64,000 nucleotides of DNA from an uncultured Bacteroidota bacterium. GTDB taxonomy: Bacteria; Bacteroidota; Bacteroidia; Flavobacteriales; Flavobacteriaceae. Shown here piece after piece: positions 9,549 to 17,970 of this stretch. A program made the translations under genes and the position numbers. The notes below the pieces were generated by a model that searched no databases, was not told where the DNA came from, and saw only the letters and a program-made list of their open reading frames with translations. The stretch is taken from contig CACDPE010000002.1 of NCBI GenBank assembly GCA_902554655.1, positions 62,001-126,000 of the forward strand, in the 5' to 3' direction. Numbering within the stretch: position 1 is the first letter of the stretch; each line of letters begins with the position of its first letter.

Positions 9549-10719
9549 ATATTTTTATCAGATCTTTTGATACTACACTGTTGTTTAATTTAGAAATAGC
9601 ATCATAACAGTTGTTTTGAATTTTTGAATAAAGCTCCTTGTTTTTAACCATTAAGAGCAAATTTGAAATAAAATCTTCAACATTTTTTTCTTTAAATATT
9701 TTTCCACATTTAAATTTATTAACAAGCTCTGCTTGAGCTATTGAGTCGCTGCATAACAAAGGAATATTAAATGAAATATATTGAAAAATTTTATTGGGAT
9801 AAGTTGTATCGTGATGTTGGTTTCTGTAAAGAGGAGAAAGTCCAATATCAGAAATTAATAAATATTTGTATAAATCCTCTTCCTTTTGCCATCCAATAAA
9901 GTCAACTAAACTTGAAATTTTTAGCTTATCAATTTTGGACTTTATTTTTTGGTCATAAGAACTTTTTCCAATAATTATTAGTTTAATTTCTGGGACCTCT
10001 TTTGCTACAGAAATCATTGAATCTAAAACTGTATCTAAACCTCTTCTTTTGGAAGTATTTCCAATGTATAATAAAACATAATTTTTTGCATACTTTTTCT
10101 TTAACTTTTCATCATACTTTTTATTTTGGTAGAAGCTTTTTCTAACTGTATTTGGATAAACGATAACATTGTCATTTGAAATTTTACATCTTTTTATTAT
10201 CTCTTTCTTTGCTTGATGGGTTACTACAATTACTTTTTCTGCTTTTGAGATATATTCCTCCTCAGCTTTTTTCCATCTTTTAATACTGATTAAAAGCTTT
10301 CCTAAAAAACTATTTACATGTTTGTAAGATTTCATTATCTCATGCCTGTTTTCATGTAAGTCAAGAGTGTATTTCAGTTTATATTTATTACTAACACCAA
10401 CAGCAGCTTTAGCAATTTGTATATCATGAATATGCATCCTATCAATCTTGTTATTAAGAACAAAATCTTTAATTTTTGACTTCATTAAAATTGAGTATAA
10501 AGGAAAATCATTTGCTAGAGCAGATAGTTTATATGTCAATGATGAGCAGTAATATCTTCTAACTTTTATATCATTTATTATCTCACTTTTAATATAATTT
10601 TTTTGATATGATAAACAGAACAAATAAACCTCATGACCATTTTTAATAAGTTCTTCACATTCATTAGTGACCCTTGCATCACTTGGATAAATAGCGTCTA
10701 GAATCATTCCAATTTTCAT
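9541..10719 (-). CDS. glycosyltransferase family 4 protein
   Basis: A 392-residue GT-B glycosyltransferase. The N-terminal half carries the acceptor-side Rossmann domain (MKIGMILDAIYPSDARV, then DLHENRHE near residue 120). The C-terminal half has the donor-binding region, beginning YVLLYIGNTSKRRGLDTVLD near residue 213 and ending in a stretch with SLSP-like and YPNKIFQYIS motifs (about 295-315). It lies 9 bases after the methyltransferase gene and overlaps the next glycosyltransferase by 8 bases. Two glycosyltransferases, a methyltransferase and a flippase in one operon fit the stepwise building of a short decorated glycan. No specific linkage can be assigned. Confidence 0.87.
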   Translation of the reverse strand: MKIGMILDAIYPSDARVTNECEELIKNGHEVYLFCLSYQKNYIKSEIINDIKVRRYYCSSLTYKLSALANDFPLYSILMKSKIKDFVLNNKIDRMHIHDIQIAKAAVGVSNKYKLKYTLDLHENRHEIMKSYKHVNSFLGKLLISIKRWKKAEEEYISKAEKVIVVTHQAKKEIIKRCKISNDNVIVYPNTVRKSFYQNKKYDEKLKKKYAKNYVLLYIGNTSKRRGLDTVLDSMISVAKEVPEIKLIIIGKSSYDQKIKSKIDKLKISSLVDFIGWQKEEDLYKYLLISDIGLSPLYRNQHHDTTYPNKIFQYISFNIPLLCSDSIAQAELVNKFKCGKIFKEKNVEDFISNLLLMVKNKELYSKIQNNCYDAISKLNNSVVSKDLIKIYE

Positions 10720-10728
10720 AATAAAAAA

Positions 10729-11289
10729 TTAAAGATTTAAAACACCCTTGTAATAATTAGTATAGTTTCCAAGAGACTTTTCAGCATACACAGCATAGTA
10801 CCTATTTGTAAAATTTCTTAGTAATGGCCTAATGCCTAATTTAAAAGTAGGGTTCTTCCAGTACTCTTTTTTCTTTATTTCCCAGCCTGATTTTTCTAAT
10901 AGCCAGTCAAATTGCCATGCCTCAAATTCATGGTAATGACGATCCCATTCGTCATTCTTATTTTTATAAGCTCTAGAAAACCATAGGTTTAATGGAACTG
11001 TCACAAAAAGTCTTTTACAATTCAAATTTTTTAAAAGGGGAAAAGGAGAAACTAAATGTTCTAGAATTTCAAATCCAGTAACAAGATCAACCTCTTTAGG
11101 TATTTCAATGTTATATTCAAAATCAAAATCTTGACCTTTACTGTTAATGACCCTGTAACCTTCTTTTTCCATTATTTCTGAAAATGGATTTCTAATCCCA
11201 AGGTCATAAATTACTCCACCTTTAGGTAAAATACCTTTAAGCATTGTTAGGGTTTTTTTGTATCGGTATTTTGGAATTTTATTATACAT
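10729..11289 (-). CDS. SAM-dependent methyltransferase-like protein
   Basis: A 186-residue class I methyltransferase-like protein. The post-I region LVTGFEILEHLVSPFPLL is typical of the Methyltransf_11/23 type, but motif I is unusual: VIYDLGIRNPFSE in place of the usual DxGxGxG, so cofactor binding may be altered. A GTG two codons upstream (11295) could also be used; I prefer the ATG at 11289, which still overlaps the YfhO gene by 8 bases. Within this operon it may methylate a sugar or lipid intermediate. That role is inferred from its position between glycosyltransferases. Confidence 0.75.
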   Translation of the reverse strand: MYNKIPKYRYKKTLTMLKGILPKGGVIYDLGIRNPFSEIMEKEGYRVINSKGQDFDFEYNIEIPKEVDLVTGFEILEHLVSPFPLLKNLNCKRLFVTVPLNLWFSRAYKNKNDEWDRHYHEFEAWQFDWLLEKSGWEIKKKEYWKNPTFKLGIRPLLRNFTNRYYAVYAEKSLGNYTNYYKGVLNL

Positions 11290-13702
11290 TAACACTCTTT
11301 TTTATATAAAATCCTATTGAAAGTAATAAAATCAAAATTGAAAAAATAGAGATAATAGATCCAGTTAATATAATAGGAGGATCAAACCAAAAATGTAATT
11401 CATATTTTCCTGCAGGAACTTCCATCCCTCTTAGCAAATAATTAACTCTTTGATGACTTAAAGGTTTTGAATCAATGGATTTATCATCACTATTAACGAT
11501 CATAACATTCCAACCTTTATTGTAATAAGCCTCGGAAAAAACAGCAAACTGGTCTGAGATTACATCCACTTCATAAATCAATTTATTTGCTAGTTTTTCC
11601 TTTAGAACAATTGAGTTTTGTGGGTCTTTTTTATAAGATTTATCACTTATATTTTGAGATATCGCAGTTTTTTCAAAGTCTATGTTATTTAGCTGTAATA
11701 TTTCTTTATCAAAGCTTTCAACAGAAACTACCTCATCAACAAACCATGCAGAACCTAAAATATTTTCATTAGTTTTTAGCTCAAGTTCATTGTTTTGATT
11801 TACATCGATAATATACTTCACATTAAGCATATCAAGAACTTTGTAATTTCTGTTAAATAAATAAAAATCAAATAAGTCTTGCATTTTTTGTGGTCTAGCC
11901 GCATTATATCCAGAGATTGATTTGTGAAAATATGATGTACGACCGTTAGTTAAACCTCTGTATGGTTCAAAAACTCTAAAATCACTTTTGTCATTCTTTA
12001 TTTCAAGATCGAAAACATTTGCTTTAAAAGGATTAGAGATAGAAGATTTAGCAACAAAATCATCTTTGTTTACATATTTTTTATCAATAGACCATAAGTC
12101 AGTGGCTATGATTAAAAACAGAATCAATAAACTATAATTTTCTTTTATTTTTTTATTAATACTAGCATATAATACTCCAAAACATAGGATTACAAAAACA
12201 GAACTTCTTAAAATATCTGACTTATAAACTATGATTCTTTCATCTATAATCATTTTAAGTATTTCTGGATATTGATTAAATGGCTCAAAGTTGGATTTAA
12301 AATCAAATAAACTTTCACCAAAAAAATATAAAATACCAAATACTGAAAGAAAAGCTAATACAACTTTTAATAATTTCTTAAGTGTAATTATTTTTTCACT
12401 TCCTTTTTTATAAAACTTATATAGACCAAGAATAGCAATAAATGGAACCAAAAATTCAATTAATACTTGTATAGATGATACTGCTCGGAATTTATTGTAG
12501 AATGGAAAATAGTCTATAAATATATCTGTTAAAAAAGAAAAGTTTTTTCCCCAAGACAAAAACAAAGTGAATGCAAATGCGCTTAACACCCAAATTAAAT
12601 TTATTCGATCAAGGAAAAATAAACCAATAACAAATAAGAAAAATACTGTCACACCTATGTATGCTGGAGCCTCAACTATTGGTTGATCTCCCCAATAAAG
12701 TCTAGCATTTTCATAAATTATTTTAGCACTTTCGGAATCGTAATTTCTGAGATTTTTGAAAAAATTAGAATCTTTATCAATTAGATCTCCACTGCCACCA
12801 CCAGTGAATCTAGGAACAATTAGGTTAAAACTTTCAGTTATTCCATAGCTATATTCTGTAATATATTCACGAGTCAAACCACCTGTGTTTTGTCTCTTAG
12901 ATCCATCAGGATTAATTGTAAGTTCAGAGTTGCCTCTTGTGCTAAAATCTGTATATTCTTTAGTAGCAAGGATTGAAGTTGAATTTAGTGAAATTGCAAG
13001 AACTATTGCTCCAATAAAACCAGTATATTTTTTATAGTTAATATTCTTATTTTTTATTTCGTTAAATAAATGAATTAATGCTAAAAGACCAGATAACATC
13101 ACAAAGTAGTAAGTCATTTGATAATGATTTGCATTAATCTGTAACCCAAATCCTAGAGTTGCTAAAATGAATCCAATCAAGTATTTTTTTTCAAATAAAT
13201 TATATACTCCTGCAATAGCTATAGGAGCATACCCAATTGCAAGCGCTTTGGTATTATGTCCAACTCCTAATATTACAATAAGATAGGTCGAAAAAGCAAA
13301 AGCAAAAGCACCAATAACAGCAAATTTTTTTTCTATTTTAAGCGAAATTAAAAGAATGTAAAAGGATAATAAGTAGATAAATAAATAATCAGCAGGCCTT
13401 GGAAGAAACCTTAGGGTTTTATCAATTTTATCAAGTATGTCAAAAGGATATTTAACTGCAACTTGGAATGTAGGCATTCCTACAAATGCATTGTCTAGCC
13501 AGTAAGGCTCTTCATTGAAAGATTCTCTATGATCAACAATCTGTTTTGCCATTCCTGAAAACTGAACTATGTCAGACTGAAAAAGAGCCTTTCCTGAAAG
13601 TAATGGATTGAAATATGCTAAAGAGATAACTGCAAAAAAAGTGGTTATTGCTATGTGATAAATAGAATTACGTGTGAAAAAAAAATTAATCAATTTCTTC
13701 AT
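11282..13702 (-). CDS. YfhO family membrane protein
   Basis: A large membrane protein of 806 residues. About 12-14 transmembrane segments span residues 15-560. A periplasmic domain then occupies about 570-770 (with NARPQKMQDLFDFYLF), and a final membrane segment (about 778-800) is followed by a short basic tail. The family (YfhO, PF09586) is GT-C-like and is linked in Gram-positives to glycosylation of teichoic acids; in Bacteroidota its role is not known. It overlaps the DUF4834 gene by 17 bases and the methyltransferase gene by 8, so it belongs to the glycan operon. A GT-C glycosyltransferase role fits that setting. Confidence 0.85.
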   Translation of the reverse strand: MKKLINFFFTRNSIYHIAITTFFAVISLAYFNPLLSGKALFQSDIVQFSGMAKQIVDHRESFNEEPYWLDNAFVGMPTFQVAVKYPFDILDKIDKTLRFLPRPADYLFIYLLSFYILLISLKIEKKFAVIGAFAFAFSTYLIVILGVGHNTKALAIGYAPIAIAGVYNLFEKKYLIGFILATLGFGLQINANHYQMTYYFVMLSGLLALIHLFNEIKNKNINYKKYTGFIGAIVLAISLNSTSILATKEYTDFSTRGNSELTINPDGSKRQNTGGLTREYITEYSYGITESFNLIVPRFTGGGSGDLIDKDSNFFKNLRNYDSESAKIIYENARLYWGDQPIVEAPAYIGVTVFFLFVIGLFFLDRINLIWVLSAFAFTLFLSWGKNFSFLTDIFIDYFPFYNKFRAVSSIQVLIEFLVPFIAILGLYKFYKKGSEKIITLKKLLKVVLAFLSVFGILYFFGESLFDFKSNFEPFNQYPEILKMIIDERIIVYKSDILRSSVFVILCFGVLYASINKKIKENYSLLILFLIIATDLWSIDKKYVNKDDFVAKSSISNPFKANVFDLEIKNDKSDFRVFEPYRGLTNGRTSYFHKSISGYNAARPQKMQDLFDFYLFNRNYKVLDMLNVKYIIDVNQNNELELKTNENILGSAWFVDEVVSVESFDKEILQLNNIDFEKTAISQNISDKSYKKDPQNSIVLKEKLANKLIYEVDVISDQFAVFSEAYYNKGWNVMIVNSDDKSIDSKPLSHQRVNYLLRGMEVPAGKYELHFWFDPPIILTGSIISIFSILILLLSIGFYIKKSVNV

Positions 13703-13898
13703 AATCTATGTATTCTCCTACCTGTTCCTTTTTTTTCTCTTCTTTTTTCGGAGCTTTATGAAACGGATTGTTTTGTCCTCCCATTTTGGTAAACTTTTCA
13801 AAGTTTTTTTTGATTATGTATCTTAATAAATATGGAGCAAGACGTTTAAGTAGATAGCTAAAAACAATAAAAAATAATAAAATGTATATAAAAATCAT
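13686..13898 (-). CDS. DUF4834 family small membrane protein
   Basis: A 70-residue protein with one N-terminal transmembrane helix, then a basic juxtamembrane segment, a Lys/Glu-rich linker and an acidic end (EYIDYEEID). That ending and the location directly before a YfhO gene match DUF4834 of Flavobacteriaceae. The frame is open to a TTG at 13916, but that TTG lies inside a good promoter -10-type element (TATTTTTG, 13914-13921 on this strand). The ATG at 13898 is therefore the better start. The function is unknown. It overlaps the YfhO gene by 17 bases and opens the glycan operon. Confidence 0.75.
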   Translation of the reverse strand: MIFIYILLFFIVFSYLLKRLAPYLLRYIIKKNFEKFTKMGGQNNPFHKAPKKEEKKKEQVGEYIDYEEID

Positions 13899-13913
13899 TA
13901 TAATTAATAATGT

Positions 13914-13921
13914 CAAAAATA
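13914..13921 (-). promoter_or_regulatory. candidate promoter -7 element for the glycan operon
   Basis: Read on the minus strand this is TATTTTTG, a perfect match to the Bacteroidota -7 consensus TAnnTTTG, 15 bases before the ATG of the DUF4834 gene. I do not see a matching TTTG at the normal -33 distance, so the call is tentative. Confidence 0.35.
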
Positions 13922-13962
13922 CAATTAATCAAATAATGGTTTTAAATTCAGCTATATTTTAA

Positions 13963-15054
13963 ATGAAAAATAAATTATTTGTAATCATCATATTTTGTTC
14001 ATCATGTTTATTTTCACAATATACAGAAACGATTAATTCAAATAGACCAGGTACTTCACACGGTGCATTCTCCGTTGGACGAGATGTTTTACAATTTGAA
14101 GTTGGATTAAAAAACTATTCTTTAACTCATTCAAACTTAAATAATTCAAAAATTAATGGGTTAAGTTCGTCTTATAATGTTAGGTATGGACTGTACTTAG
14201 AAAATCTAGAAATATTTTTAAAGGGCAGTTATAATTATAGTGACATTATTGATAATTATAAAACTTATTCCACTGATACTCAAAAATTTTTAGCAGAACA
14301 TTCCTTGGGTTTAAAGTATTTAATTTTTGACCCTTTCAAAAATAAAAAATGGTATAGTCAAGATTTATATAGCTGGAACTCAAATAAAAAAATTAGATGG
14401 ACTGATTTAATTCCTGCTATTTCAGTTTTTATAGGTGCTGATTATTTATTTAGTGATAACATACATTATGATGATCCATATTTTAACTTGAAAAAAGAAA
14501 GCTTTGGATATGAAGATCAGAAAACTTTATCTCCTTTTTTTGGTATTGCAACTCAAAATCATTTTTTAGGAAAATGGGTTATTGTCAATAATTTATCATT
14601 AGAAAATGTCGGATCAGATTATGGAAAGTTAAATTACATTTTTACTTTAATTCATAATTTGAGCAATCCAAAATGGAGCATTTTTGCAGAATATCAAATT
14701 ATAGAAAACGATATATATTCAGACAACTTTTTTAAATTTGGAATAGCTAATCTAATCTCAAAAAATTTACAAGTAGATTTAAATTTTGGGGGTAGCTTTA
14801 AAGATACGCCTTCCAAAAGTTATATTGACTTAGGTTTTTCAAAACGATTTGATTGGCATAAGGATAAACTACCAATTGATAGAAAGAAATTAAAAGAGTT
14901 TAGAGATAAGAAAAAACAAGAAAAGAAAACAGAAAAAAGCAATAGAAAAGATTCTAAAAATGTTGGAAAACAAAATAAAAAACAATCAAGGCAAGAAAAA
15001 AAACAATTAAAAAAATCTAGTAAGCCTAATAAAAAGAAATTTTTAATATTCTAA
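13963..15054 (+). CDS. predicted outer-membrane transporter-like protein with a Lys-rich tail
   Basis: A 363-residue protein with a signal peptide (residues 1-18, cleavage after LFSQ). It resembles the MetA-pathway/phenol-degradation transporter-like family, predicted outer-membrane beta barrels. The start of the mature part (TINSNRPGTSHGAFSVGRDV) carries the characteristic DRPG-like signature, and alternating strands follow to about residue 290. The last 65 or so residues are extremely basic and low in complexity (rich in Lys, with Gln, Ser and Asn), which is unusual for a barrel and may be a nucleic-acid- or surface-polymer-binding tail. Its stop overlaps the next start (TAATG). The substrate is unknown. 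Confidence 0.65.
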   Translation: MKNKLFVIIIFCSSCLFSQYTETINSNRPGTSHGAFSVGRDVLQFEVGLKNYSLTHSNLNNSKINGLSSSYNVRYGLYLENLEIFLKGSYNYSDIIDNYKTYSTDTQKFLAEHSLGLKYLIFDPFKNKKWYSQDLYSWNSNKKIRWTDLIPAISVFIGADYLFSDNIHYDDPYFNLKKESFGYEDQKTLSPFFGIATQNHFLGKWVIVNNLSLENVGSDYGKLNYIFTLIHNLSNPKWSIFAEYQIIENDIYSDNFFKFGIANLISKNLQVDLNFGGSFKDTPSKSYIDLGFSKRFDWHKDKLPIDRKKLKEFRDKKKQEKKTEKSNRKDSKNVGKQNKKQSRQEKKQLKKSSKPNKKKFLIF

Positions 15055-16181
15055 TGATTAAGATTATTACTGTTAAAACCCATAAACAAATTAAAGACTT
15101 TGTAATGTTTCCATTTAAACTATATAAAAACTGTGATTATTGGGTTCCGCCTATAATTAAAGAGGAAATTGAGGCAATGGATACTAGTAAAAACCCAGTA
15201 TTTAAAAATGCAGAAGCAGAGTTTTATCTTGCCTTTGATGAAAAAGAAAATATTGTCGGAAGAATTGCAGCTATTGTTAATTGGGTAGAAATAAAAGATC
15301 AGAAAAAAAATAAATTAAGGTTTGGGTGGTATGATACGATTGATGATATAGGTGTCAGCAGGAAGTTAATTGAAAAAGTATTAGAATTTGGTAAAGAAAG
15401 AAAATTAGAATTTATTGAAGGCCCAGTTGGTTTTTCAAATATGGATAAAGCTGGATTGTTGACTTATGGTTATGATGAGCTAAACACTATGATTACATGG
15501 TATCATTATCCTTATCAGAAGGAACATCTTATTAAATTAGGTCTTAAACAATTAGCAGAATGGGTTGAGTACAAAATCAAAATTTTTTCTGCTGAAGATG
15601 CTCCTGAAAAAGTTAAGAAATTTTCAAAAATAATTCAGCAAAGGTATAATCTTAAGGTTGTAAATTTTAAATCAACAAAGCAGATTATACCTTATGTAGA
15701 TAAAATGTTTGAGCTATTAAATGTAACCTATTCTAATCTTCAGACATATGTAACAATAAAGCAATATCAAATTGATTTTTACAAAGAGAAATTTATCAAA
15801 TACATTCATCCAGATTTTATTAAATGCTGTTTGGATGAGAATGATAATCTAATCGCTTTTTTAATTACCATGCCTTCATTTTCCAGAGCATTAAAAAAAA
15901 TAAATGGTAAAATTGGTCTAATGGGCTATTTTCATCTTTTTAAAGCTCAACATTTTAATGATAGAGTTTCACTTTACCTGATTGGTGTTGATCCTAAGTA
16001 TCAAAGTAAAGGTGTAACAGCTGTTATTTTTAATGAATTACAGCAAACATTTAACAATAGAGGAATTCTTGAAGTTGAAACTAATCCAGAGCTTGTTGAA
16101 AACAAAGCTATTCAAGCATTTTGGAAAAATTATGAAAGTACTCTGCATAAAAGAAGAGCAACATTTACTAAGAAAATCTAG
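15054..16181 (+). CDS. GNAT-fold acyltransferase-like protein
   Basis: A 375-residue cytoplasmic protein of a family widespread in Bacteroidota but not characterised. The N-terminal part (KDFVMFPFKLYKNCDYWVPP) and the block FIEGPVGFSNMDKAGLL (about residue 121) are family signatures. Near residue 303 the segment VSLYLIGVDPKYQSKGVTAV resembles the acetyl-CoA-binding motif of GNAT acetyltransferases, and a strand-helix pattern typical of GNAT surrounds it. The substrate is unknown. It starts within the stop codon of the barrel gene and ends 2 bases before mnmE, so the three are probably one transcription unit. Confidence 0.65.
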   Translation: MIKIITVKTHKQIKDFVMFPFKLYKNCDYWVPPIIKEEIEAMDTSKNPVFKNAEAEFYLAFDEKENIVGRIAAIVNWVEIKDQKKNKLRFGWYDTIDDIGVSRKLIEKVLEFGKERKLEFIEGPVGFSNMDKAGLLTYGYDELNTMITWYHYPYQKEHLIKLGLKQLAEWVEYKIKIFSAEDAPEKVKKFSKIIQQRYNLKVVNFKSTKQIIPYVDKMFELLNVTYSNLQTYVTIKQYQIDFYKEKFIKYIHPDFIKCCLDENDNLIAFLITMPSFSRALKKINGKIGLMGYFHLFKAQHFNDRVSLYLIGVDPKYQSKGVTAVIFNELQQTFNNRGILEVETNPELVENKAIQAFWKNYESTLHKRRATFTKKI

Positions 16182-16183
16182 AG

Positions 16184-17566
16184 ATGGAAATCAATGATGA
16201 TATAGTTGCAATTTCATCTGCTCCTGGAATGGGAGCAATAGCAATAATAAGAATCTCTGGACCTAATACAATTTCTAAATTTCAACCTTTTTTTAATTCA
16301 AAAAAGAAAAAAAAATTAGCAAATCAAAATTCTCATACTCTTCACTTTGGAGAGTTTGTTATAGATGATAATGTCATTGATGAAGTGTTAGTGTCTATTT
16401 TTAAAAAAGGAAAATCTTTTACTGGAGATGAGTCAGTTGAAATAACTTGCCATGGTTCAACATTTATTCAAAAATCTATTGTAGAAACTTTATTAAAAAA
16501 TAATATTAGGCTTGCTAAGCCAGGAGAGTTTACGATGAGAGCTTTCTTGAATGGTAAGCTTGATTTGACTCAGGCTGAGGCTGTTTCGGATTTAATTTAT
16601 TCAGATTCACAGGCAATGCATAAAATTTCTCTTAATCAAATGAGAGGAGGATTTCAAAGTGAACTTAAGCTATTAAGAGCGGACCTTCTTCATTTTTTGT
16701 CAATGATTGAGCTAGAGTTAGATTTTTCTGAAGAAGATGTTTCATTTGCTAATAAAGAAGATTTAATTAAGCTCGTTGATAAAGTTGAAAAGAAATTAAT
16801 CTCCCTAAAGGATAGTTTTAAACTTGGAAATGCAATTAAAAATGGAGTTCCAGTAGCAATTGTAGGCAAGCCAAATGCTGGGAAGTCCTCTCTACTAAAT
16901 TCATTATTAAACGAAGACAAAGCGATAGTTTCAAATATTCCAGGAACAACTAGAGACGCTATTGAAGATACGATGTTTATTAATGGAATTAAATTTAGAT
17001 TTATTGATACTGCTGGATTAAGAGAAACATCAAATGAAATTGAAATTAAAGGAATTGAGAGAACTAAAGAGAAAATTTTAAAATCTTCAGTCTTAATTTA
17101 TTTATTTGATATCAATGATACTAATGAAAAGGAGATTTTAAATGATTTTGAAAAGTTTCATACCAATGATTTAAAAATCATATTAGTCAGAAACAAAATT
17201 GATTTAAAAAGTAAAACCAAAATTAATATAGACAACTTTAAAAAATACAATATCAAATCAATTTTAGAAATATCAGCAATTGATAAAGACTCAGTTAGTG
17301 TTTTTCGAGAAAAATTATCAAATGAATTTGGTAGTGATTCATCTGATAATGGTGTTATTGTAACAAACTTAAGACATTATAATGCTCTTTCTGAATCAAT
17401 CAACGCAATTGAAAAAGTAAAAGAGGCAATTGAAAACGAAGTCCCGGGAGATTTACTTTCAATTGATTTAAGAAATGTAATTGATTCTGTTGGTGAAATT
17501 ACAGGCGAAATTAGTAATGATGAAATGTTGGGAAATATATTCTCTAACTTTTGTATTGGTAAGTAA
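16184..17566 (+). CDS. mnmE: tRNA uridine-5-carboxymethylaminomethyl modification GTPase MnmE
   Basis: GTPase that, with MnmG, modifies the wobble uridine at position 34 of certain tRNAs. It has 460 residues, the family's normal size. The N-terminal folate-binding domain (DDIVAISSAPGMGAIAIIRI) is followed by a helical domain with the inserted G domain: G1 GKPNAGKSS (about residue 228), PGTTRDAIED, DTAG (about 276) and NKID (about 340). The protein ends in the canonical FCIGK, whose Cys is essential in characterised members. The 3' end of mnmE is the integration site of Salmonella genomic island SGI1, which matters here because an integrase-type repeat array follows. Confidence 0.97.
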   Translation: MEINDDIVAISSAPGMGAIAIIRISGPNTISKFQPFFNSKKKKKLANQNSHTLHFGEFVIDDNVIDEVLVSIFKKGKSFTGDESVEITCHGSTFIQKSIVETLLKNNIRLAKPGEFTMRAFLNGKLDLTQAEAVSDLIYSDSQAMHKISLNQMRGGFQSELKLLRADLLHFLSMIELELDFSEEDVSFANKEDLIKLVDKVEKKLISLKDSFKLGNAIKNGVPVAIVGKPNAGKSSLLNSLLNEDKAIVSNIPGTTRDAIEDTMFINGIKFRFIDTAGLRETSNEIEIKGIERTKEKILKSSVLIYLFDINDTNEKEILNDFEKFHTNDLKIILVRNKIDLKSKTKINIDNFKKYNIKSILEISAIDKDSVSVFREKLSNEFGSDSSDNGVIVTNLRHYNALSESINAIEKVKEAIENEVPGDLLSIDLRNVIDSVGEITGEISNDEMLGNIFSNFCIGK

Positions 17567-17663
17567 CGAAAGTTTCCTTTATTATATAAATACATTCTTC
17601 TACTTACTTTAACCCATATGGTATTTACTTTTACTTTCTTTTGTTTGGATAATATTTGTAAAT

Positions 17664-17730
17664 AAAGTGTACGAAAAGTGTACTAAAAATAAAGATTAGT
17701 ACACAAAGTGTACGAAATAGTGTACGAAAA
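17664..17730. repeat. GTGTAC repeat array, possible integrase arm sites (att remnant)
   Basis: Four direct copies of a box close to AAAGTGTACGAAA sit at 17664-17676, 17675-17687 (GTGTACTAA variant), 17705-17717 and 17718-17730 (TAGTGTACGAAAA). One inverted copy, TTAGTACAC, lies at 17696-17704. Copy two and the inverted copy form a perfect 9-bp inverted repeat (17678-17686 / 17696-17704) with a 9-base loop. Short iterated boxes of mixed orientation just after mnmE look like arm-type binding sites of a tyrosine recombinase. No integrase gene follows. The interpretation is inference; the repeats are seen directly. Confidence 0.6.
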
Positions 17731-17787
17731 AGTGGATGCCCTAAAAAAAGGGATAATTTCATATATTAGGTTGATAAATAACCTTCA

Positions 17788-17970
17788 TTGAAGTTGAAAA
17801 AAGAACATAGAATTCTGTTATTATACATATTATTTGTTCCGTGTTATCTTTTCTGGCTTCACGAGTATTTAAATGGTAGAGCTGGTGATTGGTTTGAATT
17901 TGCATATATGAACTTCTTGCTTGCTATATGTACTTGGGTTGTTTTTTTCAGAAAAGAAAAGAAAAAATGA
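17788..17970 (+). CDS. small membrane protein
   Basis: A 60-residue protein with two hydrophobic segments (about residues 8-22 and 38-53) and a basic end (FFRKEKKK). It would start at TTG (17788), with another TTG two codons later. It ends in an ATGA overlap with the GH20-like gene, so the two are probably translated together. Not recognised. Confidence 0.55.
   Translation: MKLKKEHRILLLYILFVPCYLFWLHEYLNGRAGDWFEFAYMNFLLAICTWVVFFRKEKKK

Noticed and set aside
17664-17730. CRISPR array
   Set aside because: The boxes are only about 13 bases, overlap or lie at uneven spacing, include an inverted copy, and have no cas genes nearby.
17928-17966. Longer start for the GH20-like lipoprotein
   Set aside because: It would add 13 residues before the signal peptide and overlap the preceding gene; the ATG at 17967 gives a proper lipoprotein signal.
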